A stretch of 64,000 nt of DNA, taken from positions 100,050 through 164,049 of the forward strand of contig DATJAP010000035.1 of NCBI GenBank assembly GCA_035516155.1. Reading direction: 5' to 3'. The position numbers and the translations under genes are program-made. How positions within the stretch are numbered: position 1 is the first letter of the stretch; the number at the start of each line of letters is the position of its first letter. This DNA comes from JAJYKN01 sp035516155 (GTDB lineage Bacteria > Nitrospirota > UBA9217). The notes beneath the pieces were generated by a model. It did not search any database. It was not told where the DNA came from and saw nothing but the letters and a program-made list of their open reading frames with translations. Shown in pieces: positions 1 to 9,071 of this stretch.

Positions 1-940
1 ACGGGAATATTGGCCTCCCTATGCTCTTGGGAAAAAGGTCATCGATAAAGAGATGGAACAGTGCGAAGACGCCGGTACCAGCTCCCGAACGGGGGTTCAT
101 GGGGATTTCCGCCGCAAGGCCGAGTTCCGTATACCGACCGATCCAGGCGATCCCCGGGTTTACCGTTCCGGTTGTCTGATTTTTACAGTCCGCGTTCAGA
201 CAGGTCTCCATGGGAAATTCGACGACAGCAACCATGCGGTTGAAAGGGACTCCAAGCCCTACGTCCTTCACTACCGACTGGAGATACATCAAACTGTACT
301 GGACTGTGAACGCCCACGTAAGCGAAGTGGGGTTCTCGACGCCGTCCGTCCACTTCTGCGTGGGGAAATTCGGACCGATAACGCCGGTGACGGCGAGTGG
401 TCTTAGAAAACTTGAAGAGTCAAACAGGTCGCCGAACCCTTTTCCAAAATAGAAAGCTGGCGAAAGGGTTGAGAACCGGTCGGATACGCTGTGATTGCCG
501 GTGTTCCCGATATCATCCGACACGCCGACGGACAGAATGGTTTCATGCTCGGCACTCTTGTAAAACTGATATTTTAAGTTCACCGCGAGATTTCCGAATC
601 CGCTAACCGATCCATCGCCCTCAGTGTGGAGGCGCTGATATGATTCATCGGCTTCTACCCCGAAATTAGGCACGATGCGTTTGGAGTAGCCGACATCCAG
701 TGACGAAGTCTGGATCCGGGGCCCCCCTGTTAAATCGTTCATCTTTATCGAATTATACAGGACGGAAAACTCGTCAGAAATAAAGGGATCATCCACAGCG
801 AACGTGGTCGGAAAAAAACGCGGCCCAGCAACCCCGTGAGCGAAGGAGGTCGAAGGGATTACCGTAATGATCATCAGCAGGACCGAAGCCAGGATTGACC
901 ACATCCATATCTCTGCTGAATTTCTCGTTTTGCGATTCAT
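1..940 (-). CDS. Outer-membrane beta-barrel-like protein, 3' end cut by window edge
   Basis: An open minus-strand frame runs from an ATG at 940 to the window edge (313 codons, no stop reached). A GGAGAAG ribosome site lies just upstream. The N terminus has a basic stretch followed by a long hydrophobic segment and an SFA-HG cleavage-like site (about residues 15-35), so export is likely. The rest is rich in aromatic, Gly, Ser and Thr residues with short alternating hydrophobic/polar segments, as in outer-membrane barrels. I recognise no specific family; a porin or transport-type barrel is an inference from composition and signal peptide. The C-terminal end is outside the window. Confidence 0.65.
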   Translation of the reverse strand, partial: MNRKTRNSAEIWMWSILASVLLMIITVIPSTSFAHGVAGPRFFPTTFAVDDPFISDEFSVLYNSIKMNDLTGGPRIQTSSLDVGYSKRIVPNFGVEADESYQRLHTEGDGSVSGFGNLAVNLKYQFYKSAEHETILSVGVSDDIGNTGNHSVSDRFSTLSPAFYFGKGFGDLFDSSSFLRPLAVTGVIGPNFPTQKWTDGVENPTSLTWAFTVQYSLMYLQSVVKDVGLGVPFNRMVAVVEFPMETCLNADCKNQTTGTVNPGIAWIGRYTELGLAAEIPMNPRSGAGTGVFALFHLFIDDLFPKSIGRPIFP

Positions 941-1279
941 GGCTTCTCCTTTTTTAATTAGTCTGATACTACGCATTCGTAGAGAGATACGTAGTGGTTC
1001 AGAGGCAATAATAAAGGAATGTCCTGCAGAAGAGGGTTTGGAAAAATCAATACGCCATCCCTTCTCATTCGTGTGGCGAAAAGGCCGTTGACATCAAGAG
1101 CGCCTCCCTCTCCTGCCTGTTCCGCCGGCAATAGCATTGGATTTGCGCAAAGGGAATTCCCCGAAAAAGCACGGTTTTCACAATATAGTTGCAGGTACGC
1201 GACAAGCATGCAATGCGCGAAAAGGAGCAACCGGAATCTTCTCTGACAGCGCCATATCTGAACAGCGTCTCGCGATTCC
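941..1279. other. Gap without a convincing gene
   Basis: A 111-codon minus-strand open frame covers this gap and overlaps the end of the TPR gene, but it has no ribosome site and no recognisable sequence pattern. I see no RNA gene or terminator here. Confidence 0.4.
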
Positions 1280-1849
1280 CTACTCGGATGCACGCTGCCT
1301 GTTTGCTTTTCCGGAATTTTTCGTCGTCGCCCGAAGGATCAGGCCAATATACTTATTGACCGGGTTGGACCGGTCGAGAAAGGGGACGGGAGGCGTTTTT
1401 CTTATCCCCAAACGCCGCAATTCTCTCCGAAGCTCGCTGTTGCTGTTGTCGTACTTCAGCCCTCTTGTAAATGCCTCGATGGCGTCAGGCTTCTTTCCTG
1501 CGGACAGATAGGCCCTGCCGAGATTGAGATAAAACACGGGATAGAGCAGCTCCTCCTCAAAAACCCCTTTTTGCCTGAGCATGGTAATGGCTTTTTTGCA
1601 GGTTTCCACGCCGCTCCGGTACTTCTTGTCTACCAGGGCCTGAAAGCAGCCATAATAGGAAAGAATAAGAGGCTCATTGGGGAACCGTACCGCGGCTTGC
1701 TGCAACAGAACGAAGGCTTCCTTCTGCTTGCCACTCCTCAGGTTGGCTTTCACCGCCCTCAGGTAATCAGAGGGCTTTACCTCCCCGACATCCGGCTTGG
1801 CCGGACTTCCTGCGTCATCATGTTTATAGCTCGAGTCACCGTTTTGCAT
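1280..1849 (-). CDS. TPR-repeat protein
   Basis: About 189 residues if started at the ATG at 1849; a TTG at 1873 would add eight residues. The middle carries tetratricopeptide-like helical pairs: a segment around residues 30-60 with the A-x3-P-x-E-P pattern, one around 80-110, and the classic LGRAYLSAGKKPDAIEAF unit near 115-130. The C-terminal 40 residues are basic. There is no signal peptide, so it is probably a cytoplasmic scaffold or assembly factor. The specific partner cannot be told. It stands alone on the minus strand, downstream of a 16-bp palindrome at 1948-1963. Confidence 0.7.
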   Translation of the reverse strand: MQNGDSSYKHDDAGSPAKPDVGEVKPSDYLRAVKANLRSGKQKEAFVLLQQAAVRFPNEPLILSYYGCFQALVDKKYRSGVETCKKAITMLRQKGVFEEELLYPVFYLNLGRAYLSAGKKPDAIEAFTRGLKYDNSNSELRRELRRLGIRKTPPVPFLDRSNPVNKYIGLILRATTKNSGKANRQRASE

Positions 1850-2129
1850 GTATTTATTGTAACATAAATGCAAGCCAGAAGAAGGAGCGATTCACAGGAG
1901 CCCAATACAACGAAATAATCTTGGCTGAATCGGTTTTATTTTTGTACATCGGCCATGGCCGATATAGTAAAACCAAATTTCCTTCGTTCTCGCCTTTTTC
2001 GTTATCTTCCCGAGAACTCTTTACCGTCAGCGGGCTCTATCACCAGAACCCGGCCCTCGGTCCTCGGCCGTCTGCGCGTCGAACTCTGAATGTGAGCTCG
2101 ATTCTCGACCTCCATCTGTTAATTTTACA
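1850..2129. other. Intergenic region with a perfect palindrome
   Basis: Non-coding stretch between the divergent TPR and threonine synthase genes. It contains a perfect 16-nt palindrome ATCGGCCATGGCCGAT at 1948-1963, about 100 bp upstream of the TPR start, which could be a regulator site. Otherwise I see nothing. Confidence 0.4.
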
Positions 2130-2159
2130 TTGATTCTTTACGGGGCAGTATGCTATAGT
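2130..2159 (+). promoter_or_regulatory. Candidate sigma-70 promoter for thrC operon
   Basis: TTGATT at 2130-2135 and TATAGT at 2154-2159 are separated by 18 nt, 109 nt upstream of the thrC start. The -10 matches the consensus at five of six positions and the -35 at four of six. Confidence 0.45.
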
Positions 2160-2267
2160 TCCCGATGCCCGGAGCGCCCAAGGGAGACGAAGAACGTACG
2201 GCAGGGAATCATCGCACCCAAGCTCAAGCGGCCGTTTCCGTGGATTTGAACGAAGAGGATGAACCCT

Positions 2268-3614
2268 ATGTCATATCGAGCATGGTTTCAATGCATCAAT
2301 GAACAGTGCAAAGCGCAATATCCGCTGAATAGGATTATTTATCGCTGCGAAACCTGCGGATCTCTTCTGGGCGTGCAGCACGACGTGCAGGCTCTCGCGC
2401 ACCGGAGCGCCAAGGCGTGGATGAAGCTGTTCGAGGACCGCTACAAGTCCACCCAGTGGCCCTACGGTTCCGGTGTGTGGGGCAAGAAGGAATGGATCCT
2501 GCCGAACATCCATGACGACAATGTCGTGTCTGTGTATGAAGGGGCGACGAACTTGTTCTGGGCCGAGCGGTTCGGCAAGCTTATCGGCATCGACAACCTC
2601 TGGATCAAACTCTGCGGCAATTCTCACAGCGGTTCCTTCAAGGACTTGGGCATGACGGTGCTCGTGTCCCAGGTCAAGCAGATGATCAGCGAAGGAGTTC
2701 CGATCCAGGCCGTTGCCTGCGCGTCCACTGGCGACACCTCGGCCGCTCTGGCGACCTATTGCGCGGCAGCCGGCATCCAGTCCATCGTACTTCTGCCCAA
2801 GGGGAAAATATCGGTAGCCCAGCTCGTCCAGCCAATCGCCAACGGTGCTTTGGTTCTTTCGCTCGACACGGACTTTGACGGGTGCATGCACGTTGTGCAG
2901 GAGATCACAAAGGACAACACCATTTATCTGGCAAACTCGATGAATTCGCTCCGGATCGAAGGCCAGAAAACAGTGGGCATCGAGATCGTGCAGCAGTTCG
3001 ACTGGGAAGTGCCTGACGTAATCATCATCCCCGGAGGAAACCTTGGAAATGTCTCGGCCCTTGGCTCGGGACTGCTTCTGATGAGCGACTTGGGGCTCAT
3101 CGACAGACTGCCCAGGATCGTCGTGGCCCAGGCTGAGCGTGCCAATCCCCTCTACCGTTCGTACCTCAAGAATTTCGCAAGCTTTGAGCCCATGCATGCG
3201 CAGAAGACCCTGGCCAGTGCAATCCAGATCGGTAACCCCGTGAGCATCGAGAAGGCGATCAGGACATTGAAGCAGTTCGACGGCATCGTGATGGACGCCA
3301 CAGAGCAGGAACTGGCGGATGCCGCCGCACTGGGCGACACCACGGGCATGTTCAATTGCCCCCACACGGGTGTGGCTCTTGCCGTGCTGTTCAAACTCTT
3401 GAAGAGCGGGAAGATTGACAAGAGCGAGAAGGTCGTGGTCATTTCAACGGCCCATGGTCTCAAGTTCACCGATTTCAAGGTAAAATATCATGAGAAAAAG
3501 CTCGATTTCCCCTGCACTTATGCCAACAAACCGGTCGAGCTGCCGCCGACGGTGGATGCCGTCAAGAAAGCCCTGGAGCAGGCCTTAAAGAATAGGAGAA
3601 TCTCGAATGTCTGA
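2268..3614 (+). CDS. thrC: Threonine synthase
   Basis: PLP enzyme converting O-phosphohomoserine to threonine. 448 residues from the ATG at 2268; GAAGAGG at 2252-2258 gives 9-nt spacing to this ATG but zero spacing to the upstream in-frame ATG at 2259, so 2268 is preferred. The N terminus holds a rubredoxin-like zinc ribbon (Cys9, Cys14, Cys27, Cys30). The Schiff-base lysine is Lys125 in SGSFKDLGMT, the fold-type II signature; a glycine-rich phosphate loop (PGGNLGN) lies near residue 260. The stop overlaps the next gene by 8 bp, so it is co-translated with a cystathionine gamma-synthase-type enzyme that competes for activated homoserine. Confidence 0.9.
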   Translation: MSYRAWFQCINEQCKAQYPLNRIIYRCETCGSLLGVQHDVQALAHRSAKAWMKLFEDRYKSTQWPYGSGVWGKKEWILPNIHDDNVVSVYEGATNLFWAERFGKLIGIDNLWIKLCGNSHSGSFKDLGMTVLVSQVKQMISEGVPIQAVACASTGDTSAALATYCAAAGIQSIVLLPKGKISVAQLVQPIANGALVLSLDTDFDGCMHVVQEITKDNTIYLANSMNSLRIEGQKTVGIEIVQQFDWEVPDVIIIPGGNLGNVSALGSGLLLMSDLGLIDRLPRIVVAQAERANPLYRSYLKNFASFEPMHAQKTLASAIQIGNPVSIEKAIRTLKQFDGIVMDATEQELADAAALGDTTGMFNCPHTGVALAVLFKLLKSGKIDKSEKVVVISTAHGLKFTDFKVKYHEKKLDFPCTYANKPVELPPTVDAVKKALEQALKNRRISNV

Positions 3615-4818
3615 CAACAAGCCGTCCAATTCCCAAAAATGGAACCCCGCCACGCTCGGCATCCATGGTTTGGACCGTGTGCACCACGCGCATTTCGCGG
3701 TTTCCACGCCGATCGCGCACACGTCGAATTACTACTTCAACAACACGCAGGAAGTCTACGACTTCATGAAAGCCAAGAGCGAGGGCAGAACGATCCGCGA
3801 GCACGAGTATGGCCGCTATGGCAATCCGACGCAACAGGAGTGCGAGCGCAAGCTCGCGGCTGTCGAGAGCGCCGAGCGCGCGGTGCTTTTCTCCACGGGC
3901 ATGTCTGCCGTGATCTTGACGCTCATGACCTTCATGCGCCGCGACGGCCACATCATCTTCACGAGCGACTGCTACCGCCAGACGCGCGATTTCGCCGCGA
4001 ACCTCCTGGCTGAGTTCGGCATCCAGGTTTCGCTGGTGGACCCTACGGCCGAGGCTATCGAGAAGGCGATCCGGCCGAACACCAACATCATCTTCACGGA
4101 ATCGCCGACCAATCCCTACCTCCGGTGCCTGGACCTTGTATCGGTGGTGAAGGTCGCCAAGCAGCACAAGGTCATGACCGTTATCGACGCAACGCTGGCA
4201 ACACCGTATAACATTAAGCCCCTGAAAATGGGTGTAGACGTGGTTGTCCACTCGGCTACCAAATATCTGGGCGGACACAACGACCTGCTCGCCGGCGTTG
4301 CGCTCGGCTCCGACAAGCTCATGAACGAAATTTACCGCATGCAGCGCATGATCGGCGCCACGCCCGGTCCCCTCACCTGCTTCCTGCTCGAGCGCGGCCT
4401 CAAGACCTTCGGCCTCCGGATGAAACACCACAACGAGGCAGGTCTGGCCATCGCGCGCATGCTCGAAGCTCATCCGAAGATTGAAAGAGTATGGTACCCC
4501 GGTCTCGATTCGCACCCAGACCGAAAAATTGCGAAGGAGCAGATGAAGGGGTATGGCAGCGTGATCACCTTCCTGCTGAAGGGTGACGACGCCAGGACAC
4601 GGAAGTTCATCGACTCCCTCGAGCTTTTCCTGATTACGCCCAGTCTCGGCGGCAGCGAAAGCCTCGTGACCCAGATGTGGATGATGTCGTTCTTCGACTA
4701 TCCCGAGGACTACCGGAAGAAAATCGGTATGGTAGACAACCTGGTAAGACTCGCGCTTGGCCTCGAAGACGTGGACGATTTGATCGCCGACTTGAAGCAG
4801 GCCCTGGAGAAGGTATAA
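3607..4818 (+). CDS. Cystathionine gamma-synthase family PLP enzyme
   Basis: 403-residue fold-type I trans-sulfuration enzyme (Cys/Met metabolism family). The PLP lysine is Lys219 in HSATKYLGGHND; the YGRYGNPT motif near residue 68 and SLGGSESL near 350 are also family hallmarks. It most likely makes cystathionine (or homocysteine) from activated homoserine, feeding methionine synthesis. The family also contains lyases and sulfhydrylases that cannot be separated by eye. The ATG is preceded by AGGAGA and lies inside the end of thrC (ATGTCTGA overlap), so the pair is one operon. Pairing with thrC rather than metA/metX suggests that the substrate may be O-phosphohomoserine; this is an inference. 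Confidence 0.85.
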   Translation: MSDNKPSNSQKWNPATLGIHGLDRVHHAHFAVSTPIAHTSNYYFNNTQEVYDFMKAKSEGRTIREHEYGRYGNPTQQECERKLAAVESAERAVLFSTGMSAVILTLMTFMRRDGHIIFTSDCYRQTRDFAANLLAEFGIQVSLVDPTAEAIEKAIRPNTNIIFTESPTNPYLRCLDLVSVVKVAKQHKVMTVIDATLATPYNIKPLKMGVDVVVHSATKYLGGHNDLLAGVALGSDKLMNEIYRMQRMIGATPGPLTCFLLERGLKTFGLRMKHHNEAGLAIARMLEAHPKIERVWYPGLDSHPDRKIAKEQMKGYGSVITFLLKGDDARTRKFIDSLELFLITPSLGGSESLVTQMWMMSFFDYPEDYRKKIGMVDNLVRLALGLEDVDDLIADLKQALEKV

Positions 4819-4859
4819 CCTCCGCAGTTGATCCCCGATTGACAACGCCGTTTATTTCC

Positions 4860-4892
4860 CAAGCCCTCCATCCTCCGACGGGGGCTTTTTTG
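4860..4892 (+). terminator. Rho-independent terminator after the thrC operon
   Basis: AAGCCC and GGGCTT arms (4861-4866 and 4882-4887) around a GC-containing loop are followed by a run of T. It lies 42 bp after the stop of the trans-sulfuration gene. Confidence 0.5.
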
Positions 4893-5164
4893 TTTCCCAT
4901 GGAAGTCAATCGATTCCCATTTCATGGGAACGATGGATGTTGAGGAACAGTATCTGTGGCCGGGAGTCGGGTCGTACTGGCAGAGCACACATACCGCCTC
5001 AATGCCATATCCGATGATAATGTTCTGAGCAAGGCGGAAGTGCGGGTGGACGGAGGGTGGTATTTAATCAGTCAGAGTGTCATGAATCCGGTGCCGGGGA
5101 GGACAGTCACCAAGCCCGACGTTTCCTGCTTTCAGTCTTTTCAGATTTACCGCCCTATTCCCCC
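4893..5164. other. Intergenic, no gene seen
   Basis: Short plus-strand frames here have no ribosome site and no family pattern. A small inverted repeat TTCCCATG/CATGGGAA (about 4894-4932) is the only structure noticed. Confidence 0.35.
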
Positions 5165-5458
5165 TCATTGCAGCCTCCCCCCGCACTTTTTGCATGTCGT
5201 CTTGCCGATGTCTCCACCCAAGGATTTCCCACAGGAAGGGCATCTCCAGTTAAGAGCCGAAAAGCCCATAAATGCCGCGATAGCAGCGATCTGTGCTCCG
5301 AAAAGCGCTCCTTTGGAAAAATTTGCATAGCGTATGGGCCACTTGTGGAGTATGGCGCAGAGCAAGATGAAAAACAACGTTAGTGCAATCGCAATAATCT
5401 GCCTCCCCTTGCGCACTTCAAATTCCTTCATAATCTCTTGAGCGTCTTTTTTTCTCAT
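5165..5458 (-). CDS. Small membrane protein with C-terminal zinc ribbon
   Basis: 97 residues from the ATG at 5458 (an upstream in-frame start would add nine). Two hydrophobic segments at about residues 22-40 and 55-72 are followed by a C-terminal zinc ribbon of two Cys-x2-Cys knuckles (CPSCGK and CKKCGG). The arrangement suggests an inner-membrane protein with a small cytoplasmic metal-binding tail. I recognise no family with a known role. It is probably monocistronic. Confidence 0.6.
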   Translation of the reverse strand: MRKKDAQEIMKEFEVRKGRQIIAIALTLFFILLCAILHKWPIRYANFSKGALFGAQIAAIAAFMGFSALNWRCPSCGKSLGGDIGKTTCKKCGGRLQ

Positions 5459-5568
5459 TGTTCTGTTATCCCTGGGCCAATACATTGTATGCGAACATTG
5501 ATGGTCATCCGCAATTATCGCCCTCTGCCGATTGACTCTTTTCTTATCATTTTTTACAATTTATTTAT

Positions 5569-6027
5569 TTACAACGCCACTTTCACGACGATCTTCATCA
5601 CCGAGGCGGGAACTCCTGCCGAAAGCTTTGGCGCATGACCGTCTTCAGGCCAAAGCACTGCTACCTGGCCTGATTGCAGATGCATCGGCGACCATTTTCC
5701 TGCCGCAACCGTGCCGAAGCAGATATCCCTGCCTGCGTCATAGGGTTCAGTGATAGTCATTCGTTCCACGGGTGTCCATCCGATGATCTCCTCGCCGGAC
5801 AGGATGAATTGCAAATCGAGATATTTGCGATGGCATTCGAATTTCGGTACTTCGGTCCTGATCGTTTCATACCGCTGGACCATGGCAAACACCCGGTCTC
5901 CGTCGATTTCTATTTTCCCTTCCGCCAGGCCCTGAATATCCTGTCGCCGCAAAAAGGACAGAGCCTTTTGCATGTCCGCCGTCATCGTAATTTGGCGATC
6001 AATGTGTCTTATTTCTGTAACGACCAT
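5569..6027 (-). CDS. YhcH/YjgK/YiaL family protein
   Basis: 152 residues, the normal length of this beta-barrel family, whose E. coli members are linked to sugar and sialic acid catabolism (anomerase-like or cupin-like fold). I start at the ATG at 6027, preceded by GAGGAGAATGCC; the longer frame up to 6180 lacks a ribosome site and the family does not extend there. Conserved stretches include YETIRTEVPKFECHRKYLDLQ and the C-terminal FWPEDGHAP-like LWPEDGHAPKL, with His and Asp/Glu residues expected for the metal or sugar site. The substrate here is unknown, and no sugar operon flanks it. Confidence 0.8.
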   Translation of the reverse strand: MVVTEIRHIDRQITMTADMQKALSFLRRQDIQGLAEGKIEIDGDRVFAMVQRYETIRTEVPKFECHRKYLDLQFILSGEEIIGWTPVERMTITEPYDAGRDICFGTVAAGKWSPMHLQSGQVAVLWPEDGHAPKLSAGVPASVMKIVVKVAL

Positions 6028-6232
6028 GGCATTCTCCTCGTGTGATTTGATATTTTTTTTCTCCGCTCCACCTGGGAAAGCATGACGATACGGAAGGCGG
6101 GAGAATAATTCAAACAATGCTGGCAAAAATCGATTCAGCCGCCATTGCCTGGAGCCCTCTCGCCTCGATTGAACCGGCACTGACGAGATTGCCGCGGCGC
6201 AACATATGTTCCTTGCAATTACCTCTCGGGAG

Positions 6233-7252
6233 TTATTTCGGCAACAAGCTGCCGTTACCGCCGCGTGGGGCGGCGGTGTTACTGAAAATTGCCCTTATCA
6301 CATCGTCAATTTCCACTTCGTTAATCAGGATGTCGTCCACCGGAAGGTTCGACGAAAGGACCGCCGAAGCGGTTTCTTTCACGCGGTCCCGGGAAATTCT
6401 CAAGACGGCCTTCTCCGTTTCAATGGCGGCTACTTCACCATACCGCTCAATGTCCTGTATCTTGACATTCCCGGCACTGAAGTAAATAATCAGCAGCTTG
6501 TGCTGGGCGTATCGCCTGACCAACTCTTCGAGAGGTCCGTCGTAGATGATCTTCCCGAGGTCGATGATAATTACTCGTCTGCATAAACGGCTGATATCCT
6601 CCATGTAATGGGATGTGAGAATAATGGTTGTTTTCTTCTCGTCGTTGTATTTTTTTATAAAGTCGCGGATATTTTTCTGAGCCACTACATCCAGCCCGAT
6701 CGTCGGCTCATCCAGGAACAAAACTTTCGGCCGGTGGATGAGCGCCGTTACGAGTTCGCACTTCATCCTCTGCCCGAGCGAAAGCTTCCTCACCGGGACG
6801 TCCAAAATGCCCCCGATGTCGAGAAGCTCGCAGAACTCATCGAGGCTCCGCTTGAAATCGGAGTCGGAAATTTCGTAGATTTCCTTGTTCAGGACAAAGC
6901 TCTCGCGGGGCGGAAGGTCCCACCAGAGCTGATTCTTCTGGCCCATTACGAGGGCGAACTGCTTCTGATAAGTGGCCTGTCTCCTGAACGGAATATGGCC
7001 CAGCACGCGTACATCCCCGGCGGAGGGGAAGAGGATCCCGGACAGGATTTTCAAGGTCGTCGTTTTGCCTGCGCCGTTCGGCCCCAGAAAACCGACAAGC
7101 TCCCCCTCTTCAATTGAAAAGCTGACGTCCTTAACCGCTTCCGCGATCAGCTTTTCGCGCCTGAAGAGCCCCCGCAGCGACCCTTCGATGCCCGGGCGTT
7201 TACGGTAATATTCGTAGTTTCTCGAAAGGTTTCTGACTTCGATGATCGGCAT
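6233..7252 (-). CDS. ABC transporter ATP-binding protein
   Basis: 339 residues. Walker A GPNGAGKTTT (about residue 52), Q-loop GQKNQLWWDL, signature LSLGQRMK, Walker B VLFLDEPT and the switch His in TSHYMED are all intact. The ~90-residue extension after the NBD is usual for ABC-2 exporter ATPases of the COG4586 type. The ATG at 7252 is chosen because GGGGGAG sits 8 nt upstream; another in-frame ATG at 7258 is too close. It is the last gene of a three-gene operon with two ABC-2 permeases; substrate unknown. Confidence 0.9.
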   Translation of the reverse strand: MPIIEVRNLSRNYEYYRKRPGIEGSLRGLFRREKLIAEAVKDVSFSIEEGELVGFLGPNGAGKTTTLKILSGILFPSAGDVRVLGHIPFRRQATYQKQFALVMGQKNQLWWDLPPRESFVLNKEIYEISDSDFKRSLDEFCELLDIGGILDVPVRKLSLGQRMKCELVTALIHRPKVLFLDEPTIGLDVVAQKNIRDFIKKYNDEKKTTIILTSHYMEDISRLCRRVIIIDLGKIIYDGPLEELVRRYAQHKLLIIYFSAGNVKIQDIERYGEVAAIETEKAVLRISRDRVKETASAVLSSNLPVDDILINEVEIDDVIRAIFSNTAAPRGGNGSLLPK

Positions 7253-7286
7253 AGACATCACTCCCCCGCGCATTTCGGCATACTGT

Positions 7287-8090
7287 CTAACTGGATGCAC
7301 TGCTGTAAACTTTCAAACTGGCCTTCCACACGATCAGGCTGAATCCGAAAAATGCAACGGCATACAACATCGTAAACATCATCCATCTCCAGTCCAGGGC
7401 ATACAGCAGGATCTTGACCGGAAAGGCAACAGCAATAAGTATCGGGACTGCGAAGGTAAAGAACAAACGGACGGTTGGCGAATAAACTTCCGGCGGAAAT
7501 CGCCCTATGGTCATAGCTTCACGGTACAGCCAGATGAAGTTTTCGCTCTCTATTTTCCAGATCGCGACGCCCGCGGAAATAATATGAATCCCCAGTATGA
7601 TGATCATGCCGGCCACAATGAGCACAGAGTAAAGAAAAACATGGACCGTGTCGGGCGGTTTTGGCAGTTTCCCCATGACAAAGACAATAAGGACAATGAT
7701 CGGCGCAAGGAAGATGATGTCAAGAATGTCGGTCATTCGGCTGAGCGAATAGAAAAGCGGATTGACGGGTTTGCTCAGGACAAAGTCGAAATTCCCCCTC
7801 TGGATGTCCGCCCGAAATGCGTAGATCCCTCTAAAAAGGGCCTGGGCCGAAACGTCGATGAGGTTGAAAGTCAGAAAAAATAGGATGACTTCGTACTGCG
7901 AGTAACCGGCAAGATTGTCGGTAAAGGAAAAAAGAGAGATGATTAAGAGAAGAAAAAAACCGAAGCGGATCAGTTTGCCGGCAAGATAGGCGGCGGAATC
8001 GATCCGGTTGGACCAAGAGGACCCGATTGCCAGACTGCTCAGTTGTTTCCAGATGCGAATATATTTTTTTATCAGGGCGATCATTTCCAT
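7287..8090 (-). CDS. ABC-2 type permease (COG3694-like)
   Basis: 267-residue membrane protein with about six hydrophobic segments. It contains the RGNFDFVLSKPVNPLF stretch typical of the 'ABC-2_2' permeases that pair with COG4586 ATPases. Start at the ATG at 8090, preceded by GGAGGA; a longer frame to 8120 overlaps the upstream gene. It sits 34 bp before the ATPase and 16 bp after the other permease, so the three form one exporter operon. Confidence 0.85.
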   Translation of the reverse strand: MEMIALIKKYIRIWKQLSSLAIGSSWSNRIDSAAYLAGKLIRFGFFLLLIISLFSFTDNLAGYSQYEVILFFLTFNLIDVSAQALFRGIYAFRADIQRGNFDFVLSKPVNPLFYSLSRMTDILDIIFLAPIIVLIVFVMGKLPKPPDTVHVFLYSVLIVAGMIIILGIHIISAGVAIWKIESENFIWLYREAMTIGRFPPEVYSPTVRLFFTFAVPILIAVAFPVKILLYALDWRWMMFTMLYAVAFFGFSLIVWKASLKVYSSASS

Positions 8091-8106
8091 AGCGCCGCGG
8101 TCCTCC

Positions 8107-8901
8107 CTAAATTCCCTCACCTGTATACTTGTTCAACCCACGCCTCCAGACCCAGAGGACCATGGGGAAGAACACAACGATCCAGACTGACTGAAGAGCG
8201 ATCCCTTGCCAGGCGCCGCGCACACCTGTTCTCCCCAGGTATATCTGCATGGGCAGGTACATGATAGAGGCAAAAGGAAGGATACCGAAAATCGAGGCGA
8301 GCGCGGGAGAAAGGATATCGATAGGGAAATACGCTCCCGATGCAAACTCCAGGAACCAGTCGAATAAAAACCGCGGGCCCATCGCTTCACGGGACCAGAA
8401 CGCCAGCAGGCTCATGGCGTAACTGAAAAGAAAATAAAGCACTGATGCCAGCGCAATAGACAGGGAAAACAACGCAAGGATTGCGGCATCACGTTGAAAT
8501 ATCAGATTCACTTTCAGGAACGACGAAAAGAGGATGACTTCCGCAAGCGCAGTCACGAGAGAGAGGCTCCGCTGCGCAAACTCGGCCGAAAAGGTCCTGG
8601 TAAAATGATTTATCGGCATGATGAGATACGCCGAGAAACTGCCGTCATTAATATCAGAAGCGACCTGTTTCGACTGGGCGCCGAAAATAATGGCGCGTAG
8701 TATATTTATTCCGAACACGTACGTGATCAGTTCAATTTGCGAGTATCCGGCGAATTTTCCGCTTTTCTTCGTGACCGTATACCATACGTAATAAAGCAGG
8801 AGCATGACAATGATATTTCTCAAGCGTCCGAGAAAAAAATTGAACCGGTATTCGAGCTCCTTTTGCCAGCTGATCTTAAAAATGACCCAGTATTTTCTCA
8901 T
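8107..8901 (-). CDS. ABC-2 type permease (COG4587-like)
   Basis: 264 residues from the ATG at 8901 (ATGs at 8919 and 8988 are in-frame alternatives with no better ribosome site). Six or so hydrophobic segments; the DGSFSAYLIMPINHF segment mirrors that of the partner permease, as expected for two half-permeases of one heterodimeric channel. First gene of the exporter operon. Confidence 0.85.
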   Translation of the reverse strand: MRKYWVIFKISWQKELEYRFNFFLGRLRNIIVMLLLYYVWYTVTKKSGKFAGYSQIELITYVFGINILRAIIFGAQSKQVASDINDGSFSAYLIMPINHFTRTFSAEFAQRSLSLVTALAEVILFSSFLKVNLIFQRDAAILALFSLSIALASVLYFLFSYAMSLLAFWSREAMGPRFLFDWFLEFASGAYFPIDILSPALASIFGILPFASIMYLPMQIYLGRTGVRGAWQGIALQSVWIVVFFPMVLWVWRRGLNKYTGEGI

Positions 8902-9071
8902 TCCTGACGCAATCATCATCTTTCTATTCGGCCCCCGACGTCTTGCCGATTTTAACATGAAACCGTGGCGAGCCGTTACAATTTTCATCGGGTGCAGCTC
9001 CGCCTGGAAGGAATGGACAGGCTTCGATCTCTCTCAGGAAATGCACCCCTGCTCCCTGATCGGCACTCGAT

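Noticed and set aside
958..1293. 111-codon minus-strand open frame
   Set aside because: It overlaps the TPR gene end, has no ribosome site and no recognisable sequence pattern.
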